A DNA stretch of 64,000 nt from Blattamonas nauphoetae (taxonomy: Eukaryota > Preaxostyla > Oxymonadida), in the NCBI GenBank assembly GCA_033064195.1, contig JARBJD010000337.1, positions 1 through 64,000 of the forward strand, written 5' to 3'. Position numbers and translations under genes: made by a program. The notes beneath the pieces were generated by a model. That model was not told where the DNA came from. It did no database searches and was given only the letters and a program-made list of their open reading frames with translations. Below, one piece after another: positions 23,123 to 34,691 of the stretch; the stretch's first letter is position 1, and each line of letters begins with the position of its first letter.

Positions 23123-23441
23123 TGCCACTACTTAGAGTTTTTTGGCCCAGAAAGTCCACCTCTGCCCCGTTGTCGAGAAAAAGTTGAGTACCATTGGTGA
23201 AATCGATATCAACACTCTTCAGCCTTCTCTTCATGTATCTCTTCCTCTCCATCTCCTTCATAATCTCCAGAATCTTCAAACTTTTCATCTGGACACTCTG
23301 TTTCGATTTCGAATGGGATTCAATCCACGTGTGTGTTGTCTTTCTTCTCGCACGTCGTTTTTTGAATTTGTCTCACAAATCAATCGGCTGCTCGTAGTCA
23401 GTGAAAGATAAGCTCTCCCGCACCTGCGTGATTGTGATGTC

Positions 23442-25020
23442 ATGATTTTTTGGAAGTTAGACTTTGTTTCAAGTGTTTACGAACACGCGATCCAACAGTT
23501 CCCATCATCCACCTCACTCATCATGATATCCGCTCTTTTAGAAGCATCCTTCAAGAAAAACTATCTGAAAGCCCAAAAATTGATTCAACAAGCGACAATC
23601 GGATATCCGCACTTTTCAATCAATGGACGATCTTTTCGATTGAAAAGGAGCTGGATGACATGGTTGAGGCAGAACGGATGAAAATGAATGATGATTTCAT
23701 GCAAGGACTTGGGATGAACGATGGTGACAAAGGAGGAGGAACAGCTGGTGCACAAGCGAAGTTGGAGACGACGAAGATGATTTTACTTGCAGTTCTGAAC
23801 TTGTTGGACCAACCATCGTATTCTGTTGACCGACTGCACCGTCTTGCGCTGTTGGCAGCTCGAAAAGCGAAGGAAACGTTCGAATACATCAAAAAACAGC
23901 TTCTGAATGATGTCACGGCGAAAGACGGACTGGACTCGATAATCACGAAACTGGAAAAGAAAGCGACAGCAAAGAAAGCAAACGAACATCAATCACTTTT
24001 TGTTGGAGAAGAGAACGAAAGACTGCTGCAGTTCGAAGTGTCGGCGAAGACAGTTCACTCAACGACGAAACAATTTCAAATATTGAAGCATACGTCGCAG
24101 ATGTCGGCAGTGGTGCTTACACACGACTTGTTTGAGCATCTGGCAGCCCCGACGCTGGTGGGAATACATTTAAGACTTGGATGCGATCCTGTAGAACACG
24201 AAGACAGCTCTGTTTCGCAGTCTGGACTCGCTCAGTCTGTGGTCAGCGAGCGACAAAAGCGCGTTCAAGAAGGAAGAGGGCTTCACTGTGGTGTTCCCCA
24301 ATCTGTCGCCTGCGTCACCCTTCTCGTCGACAACCGAGTTCCATGGGCTGCTGGACACGATCGGAGACATAACATACGCAATCTCCGCATCGTCGTCGCT
24401 GCTGGCGAGTCCGACTGTCTTCACAGACGCCGACGAACACGAATCGCTATTGCGGGAGATTGTGTATCTGATGACGTCGGGGCTGCTGTGCGTGGTTGAG
24501 CCGATCAAGATTGGATTGTCAGAGATTCTGGGGAGGCATGAGAGGAATGTGGAAGTGACGTTTCTGACGATGATTGTGGTGCTGGTTGTGTTGGAGGTGT
24601 TGGTTGTGGTTGTGTACGGGTTCATTTGGTAGAAGCTGTCTCGAATGAAGAAGGGGCGATGATCATTCTCGGCCTGATCCTGATAGAGAATGAGACGGAA
24701 GGGGAAGATGGACGAAGATGAGGCAGCGGGGAAGCAGACGACGTCGCTCTTCCTGACGAGCCCGCCGAACGACTCGGAATCGCCAGACATGGTCACACAG
24801 ACGAGCTTGGAGCCGCTGATCAAGGTGTGCGACACGCCATCGGAGACAAAGCCACGAAGGATGGTGCTGGAGCTGGTGGACGAGCGAGCCAGATCGGATT
24901 CCAGGATGGATGGGTACATTTGTGGGGCTGGACAACGTGCTGGTGTGGCTGGTGTCGAACACAGAACAGCTGATCACTCTGCCAGCAGCGGAACTGACGC
25001 CGAACATGCACGCAACATGA
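23442..25020 (+). pseudogene. Degraded TmcB/TmcC-like helical membrane protein
   Basis: The first block (to about 23620) has the HAT/TPR-like helix pair VYEHAIQQFPSSTSLIMISA and LKAQKLIQQATIGYPHFS. The sequence then continues one base out of frame as NQWTIFSIEKELDDMVEAER and a long helical region (TTKMILLAVLNLLDQPSYSV, KAKETFEYIKKQLLNDVTAK). A later frame (24288-24632) has a sensor-like helix and a transmembrane segment (FLTMIVVLVVLEVLVVVVYG), and 24690-25020 a polar tail. In metamonads and ciliates this order (helical repeats, membrane helix, sometimes a cyclase) belongs to TmcB/TmcC-type proteins. At least two frame changes without clear introns mark it as decayed. It sits between inverted repeats at 22387 and 25096. 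Confidence 0.45.
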
Positions 25021-25095
25021 ACGACATGCTGTGCTGAGCCCGAAACGAGTACTCAGATGACGATCACCCGCATTCTGAAGACGCTGTTCTCGTGT

Positions 25096-25312
25096 TGATC
25101 GACATCTTTTATTTGAAACAGTAGAATGAAGTGCTTTGCACCAAAAATATCCGAAATAGAGAGAAATAGACTGAGATGAAAACAAGAATGATGTGGTGAG
25201 TGTGAAAAAGAGTGAATTGAGAAAATGAGAAAAGACTATTAAGGGACATAGTAAAGGTCTGATCAAAACTTGATGAGATATAGACGGAATGCTTGATGAG
25301 ATATAGTCGGCC
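25096..25312 (-). repeat. Right arm of the 217-bp inverted repeat pair
   Basis: Reverse complement of 22387-22603 with only a handful of substitutions, abutting the dispersed repeat copy B. Confidence 0.8.
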
Positions 25313-25317
25313 CCGGA

Positions 25318-25632
25318 GTGGTCATTGGCAAAACAAGGGTTGGAGCGGAAATGGTTGAAGATCACGGTGAGACGTGTTTATGGTGTCTACGGTTGTACAG
25401 TGTGCAGAAAGGTAGTTCTAGGACAGATAATATCAGGATGGTCTAGGATGTTCAACGATCCACGATTTCTGAATTATGGGCTTGATCCGAGGTCATAATT
25501 TTTTTATTTTTCATCGAGTTCGGCACTTTCCGCACGTTTTCAACCGGAAATTCGCAAAGATTCCGTCGATATACACCCAATCAAGTATATTGAACATGTT
25601 TTTGGAAGGTGGCTAGAAAACGTATCATGCCC
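25318..25632 (-). repeat. Dispersed repeat, copy B
   Basis: Inverted relative of 8767-9055, sharing the A/T-rich core, the CCGCACGTTTTCAACCGGAA stretch and the terminal GGCTAGAAAACGTATCATGC. Copies differ at many single sites, so neither insertion is very recent. Confidence 0.6.
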
Positions 25633-26274
25633 CTATAATTAATTTGGTTTCATTTACAATATTGTGTTATTTTCTGATTTCCTCATCATTCTTCATGTTG
25701 TCACAGAATCATCAAAAATGAAAGAACGGAGTGTAATAGGGATTCGGAGTGGATTGATGGTGAGATTTTCAGAACGACTCTCTTCGGACTGCCCATCCCC
25801 ACTTTCTGTCTGTCTCTATTCTTCTCTCCATATGCTCCGATTTCCAATTCTTTCTTCACTCTTTCATTTCAGGCCCTTCTGTCGAGTGTGATTGTGGTGA
25901 TGGTGACATCGGTGTCGGAAGGAAGACAGAGAATTCGGAGTGACTTGATTCCTTCCCTCCTTGCTCTCTCCTCCGTTTGTTCCTTCTCTTTCTTCATTTC
26001 TTCTCTTGCTTGTTCTATCTCCTGTTCTCATTGTTGTTCGGTTGATCAGCATGCAGACAGTACGTTGTCTACACCAGCCACATACTCGATTGGGTATGGT
26101 CTTTTCTCTCTTCTTCATCATTCTTTCATCTCTTCTCTCTCGTCTTGTTCTCTTTCTTTGTCATTTTGTTCGTGTTTGAAGTCTTCTGTGCGGAGAAAAT
26201 CTTTCGTCGATGGAAGTGGAGGGAGTGTTGAGTTCAGGAATTGTTGCGAGGCTCTGCACTCGAATCGAAAGCGA

Positions 26275-26777
26275 ATCCTTTTACACCAACCAAGGCCCAC
26301 CAACAGTTGAGACCGGTGACGTGTATTTAAACAATGGGTGGCCATCAATCAGCCAAACAAACAAAAGAGTTAATCTCAATTTTGTCTGTCCCATCATATA
26401 AATAATCGCAACAGAGGACTTATGAAAAGACACAGGGTTGCTTGTTCCCATGTGGGGGCGGTTGGTGGACAAAAATAGGAGGGCTTCAAACCCATATCTC
26501 CAGAAAGAGCCCCCAACGGGGGAGAGAAAACTGGAGGACACAGAGAGGCCTAAAAAGGCAAAGTGAAGTGAAACAACCGAAGGGTTTGTTCTGAGTCGCC
26601 TCCACGGCGAGAAACGGGTCGGCCCAGCACGCTGCACTCCGCAAGAGGAAGAGGTGGCTACCTCAAGCACGCTGCACTGTTGTGTGACAGGGCTTGAGGT
26701 TGGTGGGCCTTGGTTGGTGTAAAAGGATGTCGTGCCTCCATCCGACAACCAACCAAGGCCACCAACAGTTGAGAGTT
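26275..26777. repeat. ~500-bp element with inverted repeats, related to 39325-39412
   Basis: TCCTTTTACACCAACCAAGG at 26275 is matched in reverse near 26730. The outer sequence on both sides (GTGACGTGTATTTAAACAAT and GTCGTGCCTCCATCCGACAA) recurs, joined directly together, at 39325-39412 in reverse orientation. The GC-rich inside (CAGCACGCTGCACTCC and a second GCACGCTGCACT) has no coding frame. It is best read as an insertion or a structured non-coding repeat. Confidence 0.5.
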
Positions 26778-26845
26778 GAAAGGTACTAAATAGTAAACAG
26801 TGAGAGAATAAAAGAGATGAGAACAAAGAGAATTATGTCTTCTTG

Positions 26846-27300
26846 TCGCTTGCGACGCACTTCGTCTGGATCTTCAGAATGGCCGTGATCCCGTCAGGGC
26901 TGTCACCAACAGCCAGCTTGCTTGAGAGCAGTCTGTCCGATGTGAAGTGAGGAAGGGGCTGCTCTCTATTCAATCAACTATGTGAGTTGCCCAACTCATT
27001 TGTCGATGTGACAACAAGAAACATCAATTATCAACAGTGTACAGTCTCCTTGATGGCCGGAACTCTATTCTGTCTTGAGATTTGCCAATACAGGTAAAAT
27101 ATGAGACTGTCAATGGTGCTTAATGGCTCTCACTGCCGGCTGAGCAAGCGGATCGGGGAGGGTGACCCTCTAGATATTGAGTCCGCTGCGTGTGTGTCGA
27201 GCGGGAAAGTGTCACTTCCTCGCATGAATGATATGAGAAAAACTCTCTCTTTGAAAGAGGATGATGTTGTTTCTGAAAATGCTCCATTGTCACATGATGC
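26846..27300. other. No supported gene
   Basis: GC-richer sequence with short frames on the plus strand (27101-27325) that show no domain. It may be part of the neighbouring repeat. Confidence 0.3.
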
Positions 27301-28795
27301 TAGATTCACTCGTCTTGGTAGGTAGTTGCTTGATAAATCTTGACTGGAGTGAGTGATTCGTGAGAGGGCGTGACGAGCCTAGGGTCATCCAGCCGGAAGA
27401 GCGAGCAATGGCATCATCTTGGATCACATTGCTGCTCCTGCTAGTTACAAATTCGGGATTCTGATGACCCAAGCGACCTTTCTGCAGATCTGGACGGGTT
27501 TTCCTCTCCATTGGAATCGTGAAGTGAATTGGACAACGAGTGAATCAAAACATGGTCGACACTGACTCGATGGAGATGATTCTGGCGATGCCTTCGTTTA
27601 TACTGCGGTTTGTTTCATTCTCGACGATTCGGTTGTCGGTCCCAATCTCCCTCTTCCCTTCTTCGATTTTTTGGAGTTGGTTCGAGTCTTTTTCCTTCCA
27701 AGTTGGCTCCTATCTTCCAGTGTTCTCTTCTTTGTTAGCACACTACCCGACAATCAACACAATCAATAACAGGGCTGAGAGAGCGAACACGAGATGAAGC
27801 CACCAATTTCATGTTCTCATTCATCGCTTGTGCTCTCCGATCTGCTGCGAAGTTCTGGATCATACATGACGAGTTTGAGATTGTTTATCTTTCCCACATA
27901 TCATTCTGCCTTGTCATTCCAATGAATCATCGTATGAGGAGAAGGACGAGAGAAGAAGAGATTCAACACCCGTTCCCTCGTTGAAAGTGTTTGTTGAATT
28001 GTGTCAATATCTTATCATCTTCATTGTCCTTCCTCTTTCCAGAAGGAAATGCAAGGAATCAGCGTTGTCCCGTCCAATGTCGCTTCAGTCCCGACTTCCA
28101 TGTGTTCAGCTTGCTCGTCGACGATAGCGAGTGTTGGGACTGGAATGACGAAGCCGTAATCGTGTCCCTTCACTGTGAGTCAAACAATAATTTGTTGAAA
28201 TCCACGTTGAAGGTGTCTCCATTCCGTGTCCTTAAGTCTGATTCCAAGTCTCAATTCCTCCCTTTTTGGAGTATCCAATCTTGTGGCGAAGTGATGTGGA
28301 TGATGAAGATTGTGGAATGTTGTTCGTGAAGATGGTTCCTTGAATCGTCATGTTCTCTCCCTTCCTGTTGATCGTTCCTTGCGAGAAGTGTGTTTGGTCG
28401 GTCTGCTGAATGCTGGTCCTGCTGCTTCCCAAGTTCAAGATTCTCTTCTCGAAGAACCACAATGCAGTGGTTGACTCAAACTCGATCTGTCGTGGTGAGG
28501 ACGAGTGTCCAGTGAATGAAAATATTTCAACTGTCGTGTTGGACGAGAGACACGGTCGTGTAGGAGAGGGCAGAAGTGAAGTGGATGGTCCCATCTGCTT
28601 CGTTCATCGCTTCAATTGAGGTGATTGCGTAATCTGTGTTATGGTGAAGTGTCGATGACCATCCAATTGGCAGTTCCAATGATCGAGCTTCCGTTTCTGA
28701 TGTGCTAGTCGCGATGAAGGGGAGCGAGTTGTTCAGAGTGATATTCAGTGAGTTCCCAACAATCAGATCTGTTCCAGTCGGCCATCTCAATTTAA
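27300..28795 (-). pseudogene. Remnant of a pectin-lyase-like surface protein gene
   Basis: Minus-strand pieces in several frames carry family hallmarks: GTDLIVGNSLNITLNNSLPF (about 28780-28720), STTALWFFEKRILNLGSS (about 28470), and a transmembrane helix LHLVFALSALLLIVLIVG followed by a charged tail (about 27795-27560). The order is that of the intact surface proteins, with many interruptions. Its 5' side is cut by the repeat beginning at 28796. Confidence 0.5.
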
Positions 28796-29268
28796 AGTTG
28801 GTTTTCTCGAGTACCGTTGGTATTCTAAGCTGCAGTTGGTTTTCTGAACGACCGTTGGTTTTCTGAACGACCGTTGGTTTTCTGAATGACCGTTGGAAAT
28901 CTGCAAAAAAAGTTGGTTTTTTTAAACCATATCAGTGTGGATGTTTGATCAAAAAAAATTGTACAAATAGACGAGTTGGCAGATTCAGAGACTTCCGCTG
29001 TTGGGACCCAGGTTCGAATCCCGGGATCGTCAACTTTTTTCTTCAATGGATTTTTCTGACATGATCATACACATTTTTGTGAAATTATAGCAGTATTCAT
29101 GATCGGATGAGTAATGTTCGACAATTGGATTGAATTTGCCTTTTTTTGAATCGGATCATCCCACTCTCTCTTAAACTCACCTCTTCTCTCCAATCAACTT
29201 ATTGAGACTCTTCGATAGTTCAGGATGCACCATACAACAGCAATCAACACCTGGATGCGAAGCGCTTG
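28796..29268 (+). repeat. Left arm of a ~470-bp inverted repeat pair with tRNA-like module
   Basis: Nearly identical in reverse to 35267-35738, 6 kb away. Inside are tandem 18-bp units (ACGACCGTTGGTTTTCTGA), a tRNA-like module at 28962-29032 (B box GGTTCGAATCC, near-perfect acceptor pairing GACGA/TCGTC, T6 after it) and an exon-like end (SASHPGVDCCCMVHPELSKS on the minus strand, next to a GTGAGT donor). Confidence 0.75.
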
Positions 29269-29463
29269 TTAATTTCCGGGAATTAGGAGTACTAACTGTC
29301 TTCGATTCCATCATCATTTCCAGTTCAGCTCCCAACAGAGCTTGAATCGATCTTGATCGCGATCTTGCGTACTTATATCGTTGTTACTTCAATCGTAATA
29401 CTACAACTGTTGGTGGAGGAGCAATGCATCTTCATTCACCATCAGTCATCCACATCGAAGATG

Positions 29464-30060
29464 GTGGCTTCAGAAGCAATTCAGCTCCAAAAAACCTACC
29501 AACAAAAGATAAACGTGCTCAATGAAGTGGAATTGACATATTTTAACAGCTTATATCACGAATTCAACAAACTCAGAAGTAAACATGGTCGACTGCAATT
29601 CCACGCCCATCTCTCCAAAAAGTGGACATTCCAACAATCCATCGGCAAATGGTGTTTCTGCAAATGAATCGTCACTTCTTCCTAATTTTGATACTGGATC
29701 TGTCCAAACACTCACATCTTCTCTGTTCTTCGCCGAAAGTACTGCTCTAATAAAGCTTCTTAGGAATGCTCGAACATCCGAAGAGTTTCCACTCCTTTGT
29801 TGAAACTGAGCATCTCGGTGGAGCTGGTGGTGAAGAGAAGAATGATACCCCAAACACGCCAAACTCCGCCACTCCTGCCTGTTGAAGGAAAAGCTCATTG
29901 TTCAATCTACATTGAGTGCGACAATCTTGGTTTTGATGACACTCATTGCGTCCTGTTCGTCAGCTGGGAAGGCAGGTGTGTAAATCTCAATGAAATGATG
30001 CAAATAATATATGAGCGTGGAAAAAAATCAAATTTTACTGAATTCAGATTTAGTTGTTGA
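29464..30060 (+). CDS. Hypothetical small gene, exon structure uncertain
   Basis: A helical frame starting at ATG 29461 (MVASEAIQLQKTYQQKINVL...YFNSLYHEFNKLRS) runs up to about 29580, and a second frame continues NMVDCNSTPISPKSGHSNNP...LFFAESTALIKLLRNARTSE to about 29800, then a third to about 30060 (CSIYIECDNLGFDDTHCVLF). The pieces read like one acidic/helical protein but I could not settle the splice joins. No family is recognised. Confidence 0.3.
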
Positions 30061-31000
30061 GTACACATAAGAAAGGTGAATTTATAGATTTCAAGCCTGA
30101 TCGCGCATGAAATGGCCTTTCTAAGATCAGCACATTTTTGCACACTTTTTATTGCAAAACAAGTTCAAAGACAGGGAAAGGATGGAAAACAACAAAAAAA
30201 GAGGTCTCTATGTGAAACAATGGACAAAATACATCCATTAAAGAGAAAAATTGAAAAAACGTGAGATTTCAGAGTTGATCGTGACAACTTCTATGTTTTT
30301 ATGAAATTGAAAAAAGTTCAGAAATGATGTATTTAGGGATGATAAACGAAGAAAGATAATTTTTTAGGAGAATTACTGCGTCAGTACGATTTTGTGACGC
30401 GAGGATTATTTCATTGAGAACTACACAGGTACGTTGACATTCTCGGCCAGTCCGACGCGCGTTCAATGAGCTCTGCACCTCTCATCCCTCTCCAAACGAC
30501 TGAAAACTGCCACTAATGTTCACATTTTTATTTTCCTTTGAAGCTCTCCCCGCCTTCAGTAGCTGCGGCAGTCAATCTCAGAACACGCCAAAATTTAACA
30601 CTTATTGCGAAAGATTTGCATACTACAGACAATCCGGACACATTTGAAACGAAAGAAAGTTATCTGCAGAAGATGGCATACATATTTCTCTTCTCTACGC
30701 GGATATTGATGCTCAACAAGTTCTGCACTGATTTTGTTGATGTCAGCACAAAATTTTAATATATCGAAGCCTCTCCCAAACTTTCCGACCTCCCCACGTT
30801 CCACAACCCATCTACTTCTTCTTTTGGGATTGTTCCGCCAGGCTTTCACCCTCACATCACATCGACCACCTTGATCACCCTCCGTGGTCTCTTCATTACC
30901 CAATAGAGATCTCTCCCTTTTCCTTCACCCGTCTATCGTATACTTTCCACTCTGGGCTCGAAAATTCCCTCAGAACACGAATTCCACGCTAAGTCGACAC
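30061..31000. other. No supported gene
   Basis: Low-complexity AT-rich DNA to 30400, then short frames. The plus frame at 30538-30759 is isolated and unrecognised. Confidence 0.35.
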
Positions 31001-31002
31001 AA

Positions 31003-33000
31003 ATGTTCATTGACTACCGCCCCACAGTGGAAAGACTGAAGTCGCCCTCTCTTCATCCCCTCTCGCTGCCCTTGCTTCAAGGACGACACCCTTTGAACGT
31101 TTTAATTCTCTCTGTTGGTGAGACAATGGATGCTAACGATCATAAGCTCGATCATCCCGAACCGACCCTTCCGCCATCACTCCAACTCGACGACGAGCTG
31201 AAAGAAGAACCAACACACTAATTGTCGTGCTTCTCACAGCTTCGTTCATATCATTCGTCGTCTTCACTCGTCTCTCCTCCGGTCAACAACCAACTCATGT
31301 TCTCCATTCCTCGTACCATCCCGACATCTCACTCGACCAGATCACAACCTGTGTCTCCAGCCTCGCCTGAACAATCAATCTTCTTGATCAGCTTTCCACG
31401 AAGATTTCAGAATTGGGGTCTCGTCCACTTCCTCCACCTCGTCCCCCCCATTTCTCTATTTCCTCTTCCATCTGCAACCAACCTCCTCTTCTCCATCCTT
31501 CCACTCAACGACGAGATGCTGATGAGCGGAAGGTCGAGTGGAATGAAGGAGATGGGAGAGAGAAGAAGAACAGGCTTGTAAGGAATGAAAGAGTCGACAG
31601 AGCTCAGATTGGACAATTGTAGTCTGTACACTCCAAGACCACGTCCATGAACTCGAAAATGGTGTGAGAAGAAGATGAAGAGAGTGGTGAGGATGGGAGT
31701 AGAGAGGGGGAGAGTGGTGGAAGGGATGGTTGGGGTGTTGGGAGTGTTGGAGGAGGAAGTGATGAGAGGAAGGAGGGATGAAGATGAGAACGACTCGCTG
31801 GATGAGTATCAAACAAGTGAAGAGAACGAATGGCTGAAACAAGAATCTAAACGGTTGAACGAGCAAAACAACAACTCGAAGCCTAAAAATGCACTGGAAG
31901 AAGAGCGAAGAAGAGGAGCAAAGAACGAATGGGACATTCCTGGTGAAGAAGAAGCGGAAACAGGAGGATTGGCGAAGAGGGAGGAAGAAGAGAGGACGAG
32001 CTCACAATGTCCACACTCACTATTGTCTCTTCTGTGGAAGGTTGGACAATGCCAGACGATGCAGGCGACACTGTCAGCTTGAAATGTTGTGCATCACGTT
32101 TCGCGAGCCTGTCGAGTGTTGGGAGTGTGTTGGAGAAAGATCAGCAGATTGTGGCTGCGTGTGAAGGGGGAGAGGAGAATCTTTCTTCCGCCAGGTCAGA
32201 TGGGGGAAGAAGAAGAAGAGTGGGCGAAAAGGGAGGGTAGGAGACAGAGGGGAACATTCTTGTTGTCACGTGACAGTTTCACTGTTGCGTCGGAAGACGA
32301 CAATCAATTTGGGGAGTTTGCTCAACCAAGCGCGTCGTGTCCAACTCACACACACCCCACAATCCCTTCTGGATTCACCACAATCACACTCACCAAACAG
32401 ATGAACAGAACAGAAGATTTGGCAGCGCTGTTCCTGGAACCCAGCGGACTCACAGCCTCATAACTGACCTCTTTGCTGCCACGAACATCAATGTGTATGG
32501 ATGATCTGGCATCCTCCAAACTGATCGTCGTTCTTCCATCGACCCTGTCATCCGCGTCTGTCGGAACTCTGCCCTCCCGTCCAGCCTCGTCAACATCATC
32601 CCATCATCAGAGAATGCTCGTTCTCCACGTGATCCTCCACACATGACGGCAGAGGGATCTCGATTTCGTGTCCATCCAAATTCCCACCTTCAAGTCTTGT
32701 CACCGCCTCAAAATTCGATTCAATCTGTCAGTGTTCAAGCGGACAATCTGGATAATGGATTTTCATCTCCGCCTTCGACTACTCATCACTCCTCATCTCA
32801 CACTCGATGTCAAGGAAGTCTGTCAAAAATGTCAGCTTCAGGCCTATTTTTTGATGTGACAGTCACCGCCTGCACATACACATCCTGCTCAACAACCTCC
32901 GATACAACTTTTGGCGTCCTCTCCATATCGCACTCTGTCAGACACAGTTCATCCTCACTGGAACAGCAGCCATCACAACATGCACGTCACAGTCAATGTG
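31003..33000 (+). pseudogene. Broken or intron-rich coding-like region
   Basis: Coding-like plus-strand blocks change frame repeatedly: TMDANDHKLDHPEPTLPPSL (31120), an E/K/R-rich stretch (about 31770-32010), MSTLTIVSSVEGWTMPDDAG (32007), SRDSFTVASEDDNQFGEFAQ (32270) and a hydrophobic-alternating block FKSCHRLKIRFNLSVFKRTI (32690). Repeated GT/AG-like sites exist but no consistent set of introns was found. Similar in style to 11.2-13.1 kb; family unknown. It runs up to the phosphatase-like gene and might be part of it. Confidence 0.3.
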
Positions 33001-33038
33001 ATTAGCCGACGTACTCCACTTTGCGAGAACTCGGACCG

Positions 33039-34691
33039 ATGATGGTTCCTCCATCTCCACCCACGCCTGTGTCTAAGCTGATGCCTCAATTGTTTTTGGG
33101 GAATGAGGATACCACTTCTTCGATTGCTGTTCGTTTTCTTCTCGCCGTCATTCTCCTCGTTCGCAAGTTTCTGAACACTCAACGAATCACTCATGTGGTG
33201 ATCTGTGGAACTGGAACGACATCAGGTTCGAATGTTTGGAGTGTGAATAACGTGTCGATACTGTCTCTGCCGATGTCTGAGTTAGATCCTTCGACATTCT
33301 TGGCATCGCCAGCGAAACATGTGAGCCGTGTGTGCAGCTTTCTTGACAAAGCACTTGATGGTGACGGGGTGATCCTGGTTCATTCACCTCAAGGGCACAA
33401 CCGCGCGATGCTGATTGTATCGATTTTTCTGATTCACCACTACAGTTGGTGAGTGGAGCATGCGATGGAAGGGACGTCGCTGAGCCGGCGGACTCGGATG
33501 AAGCGATCGTTCGTTTCGGGGTTGAGGAAGCAAGCTGGAGTGATTAGTCGTCTTGTGCGAACGCCTCGTCTTTTGCAGGAATCGTTCACTCTTCACAAAA
33601 CGTCGTTCAACCAGGCAGTGCGACTGACTCAGTCTGCGCCGAGTGTGCGTACTGCTCCGAAAGTGAAGCTCCCCAGCTCACTGGCGCCGTGTGTTGTGAA
33701 ACCGAAATCGAGCTTGTTGACGAAACGACCGCAGACGAGTGAACCGACAAGCGGGACGGAGCCTGCGGGATCGATTCTGCAGTCGGGCGATGCGAGGAGA
33801 CACCGAATGCCGCTGAAGTTGGCGAAAACGAGCCCGCTTCTTTCGCGTGTCGCCCACCCGCTGACCAGCGCTTGCTGAAGCTACACTCCACTCGGATTGG
33901 ACGTGCCGCAGATTAATGTTCAGAATGTGCCGGCACAATTCTTGGGGCACCCGACGATTCTGGAATTGATGGAAGCTGGAAGCCGAAACTGTCAGCTCTT
34001 CGGACAATCGAACAAAACGCCCTCCGACGGCATGGATCGGCCGGGCACCGCTCCGAAATCGTCGGCAGAACCACTTCGCAGTCCTGCGACGAGTTTGGAC
34101 CGAAATACGCCATCGCCGAACACACGCGCCAAATCAGACTCGACCACTCCCGAACGGCATGCCCGGCCGCCCACACTCACACAAGTCTCGTCCGCAGCGT
34201 CACTGGATTCGCTGGCCTCCTCCTCGCGAATTGATTCGCCGACGTGCGCAACGAGCGAAGAAAGCGGGTCGGTGATTGAACTGAACCCCACCCCGCTCTC
34301 ACTGCGCACCGACCAGCACTTCCTGCCGCTCTTCTCGCCCCCACCGCACACCCCTCCGTCGGCAGCGGACTACAACACAGACCGCTCTCGCCCCTCGTCG
34401 CCCACACTCACAAACCCCCTTTCGCCTCCGAAGGACCACGCGAACTTGAACGAACCGCCGAGTCCTGTTCTTGTGACGATGCTCCGGTTCTCGCGCGGGA
34501 ATGGGATGCGCTCGCCGCAACACTCGAAGCCAGCCCCAAAGTTGGTCTCGCTCCCCACAACCCCTCCCACACCCTCCCCCTCTTCCCCAAAATACGGCAG
34601 TGTGCATTCTGCGAGTGTGAAGAAGAGAACACCGACAACACCAGTCGCGAAGGGGAAGGCTGTGGCTGCGATGAAGAAGCACCATTTCTGA
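33039..34691 (+). CDS. Dual-specificity phosphatase-like protein with Cys-to-Ser active site (pseudophosphatase)
   Basis: A single frame from ATG 33039 to TGA 34691 contains a DSP-like domain: start PQLFLGNEDTTS, strand ITHVVICGTG, strand VSILSLPMSE, helix VSRVCSFLDKALDGDG and the P-loop ILVHSPQGHNRAMLIVSIFL. Active DSPs need HC-x5-R; here the Cys is Ser (codon TCA), so catalysis should be lost while the fold and Arg remain, as in STYX-type pseudophosphatases. The C-terminal half is Ser/Pro/Thr-rich. Two in-frame TGA codons occur at 33450 and 33876. The first lies in a GTGAGT donor, and removing 36 nt (33448-33483) keeps frame; the second has no strong intron. The gene may be spliced or recently damaged. 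Confidence 0.55.

Noticed and set aside
22387-25312. Long terminal repeats of a retroelement
   Set aside because: The arms are inverted, not direct, and no reverse transcriptase, integrase or gag-like sequence lies between them.
28825-29046. 73-codon frame found identically at 28825-29046 and 35480-35701
   Set aside because: It spans the tRNA-like module and tandem units of the inverted repeat; identity follows from the repeat itself and not from protein selection.
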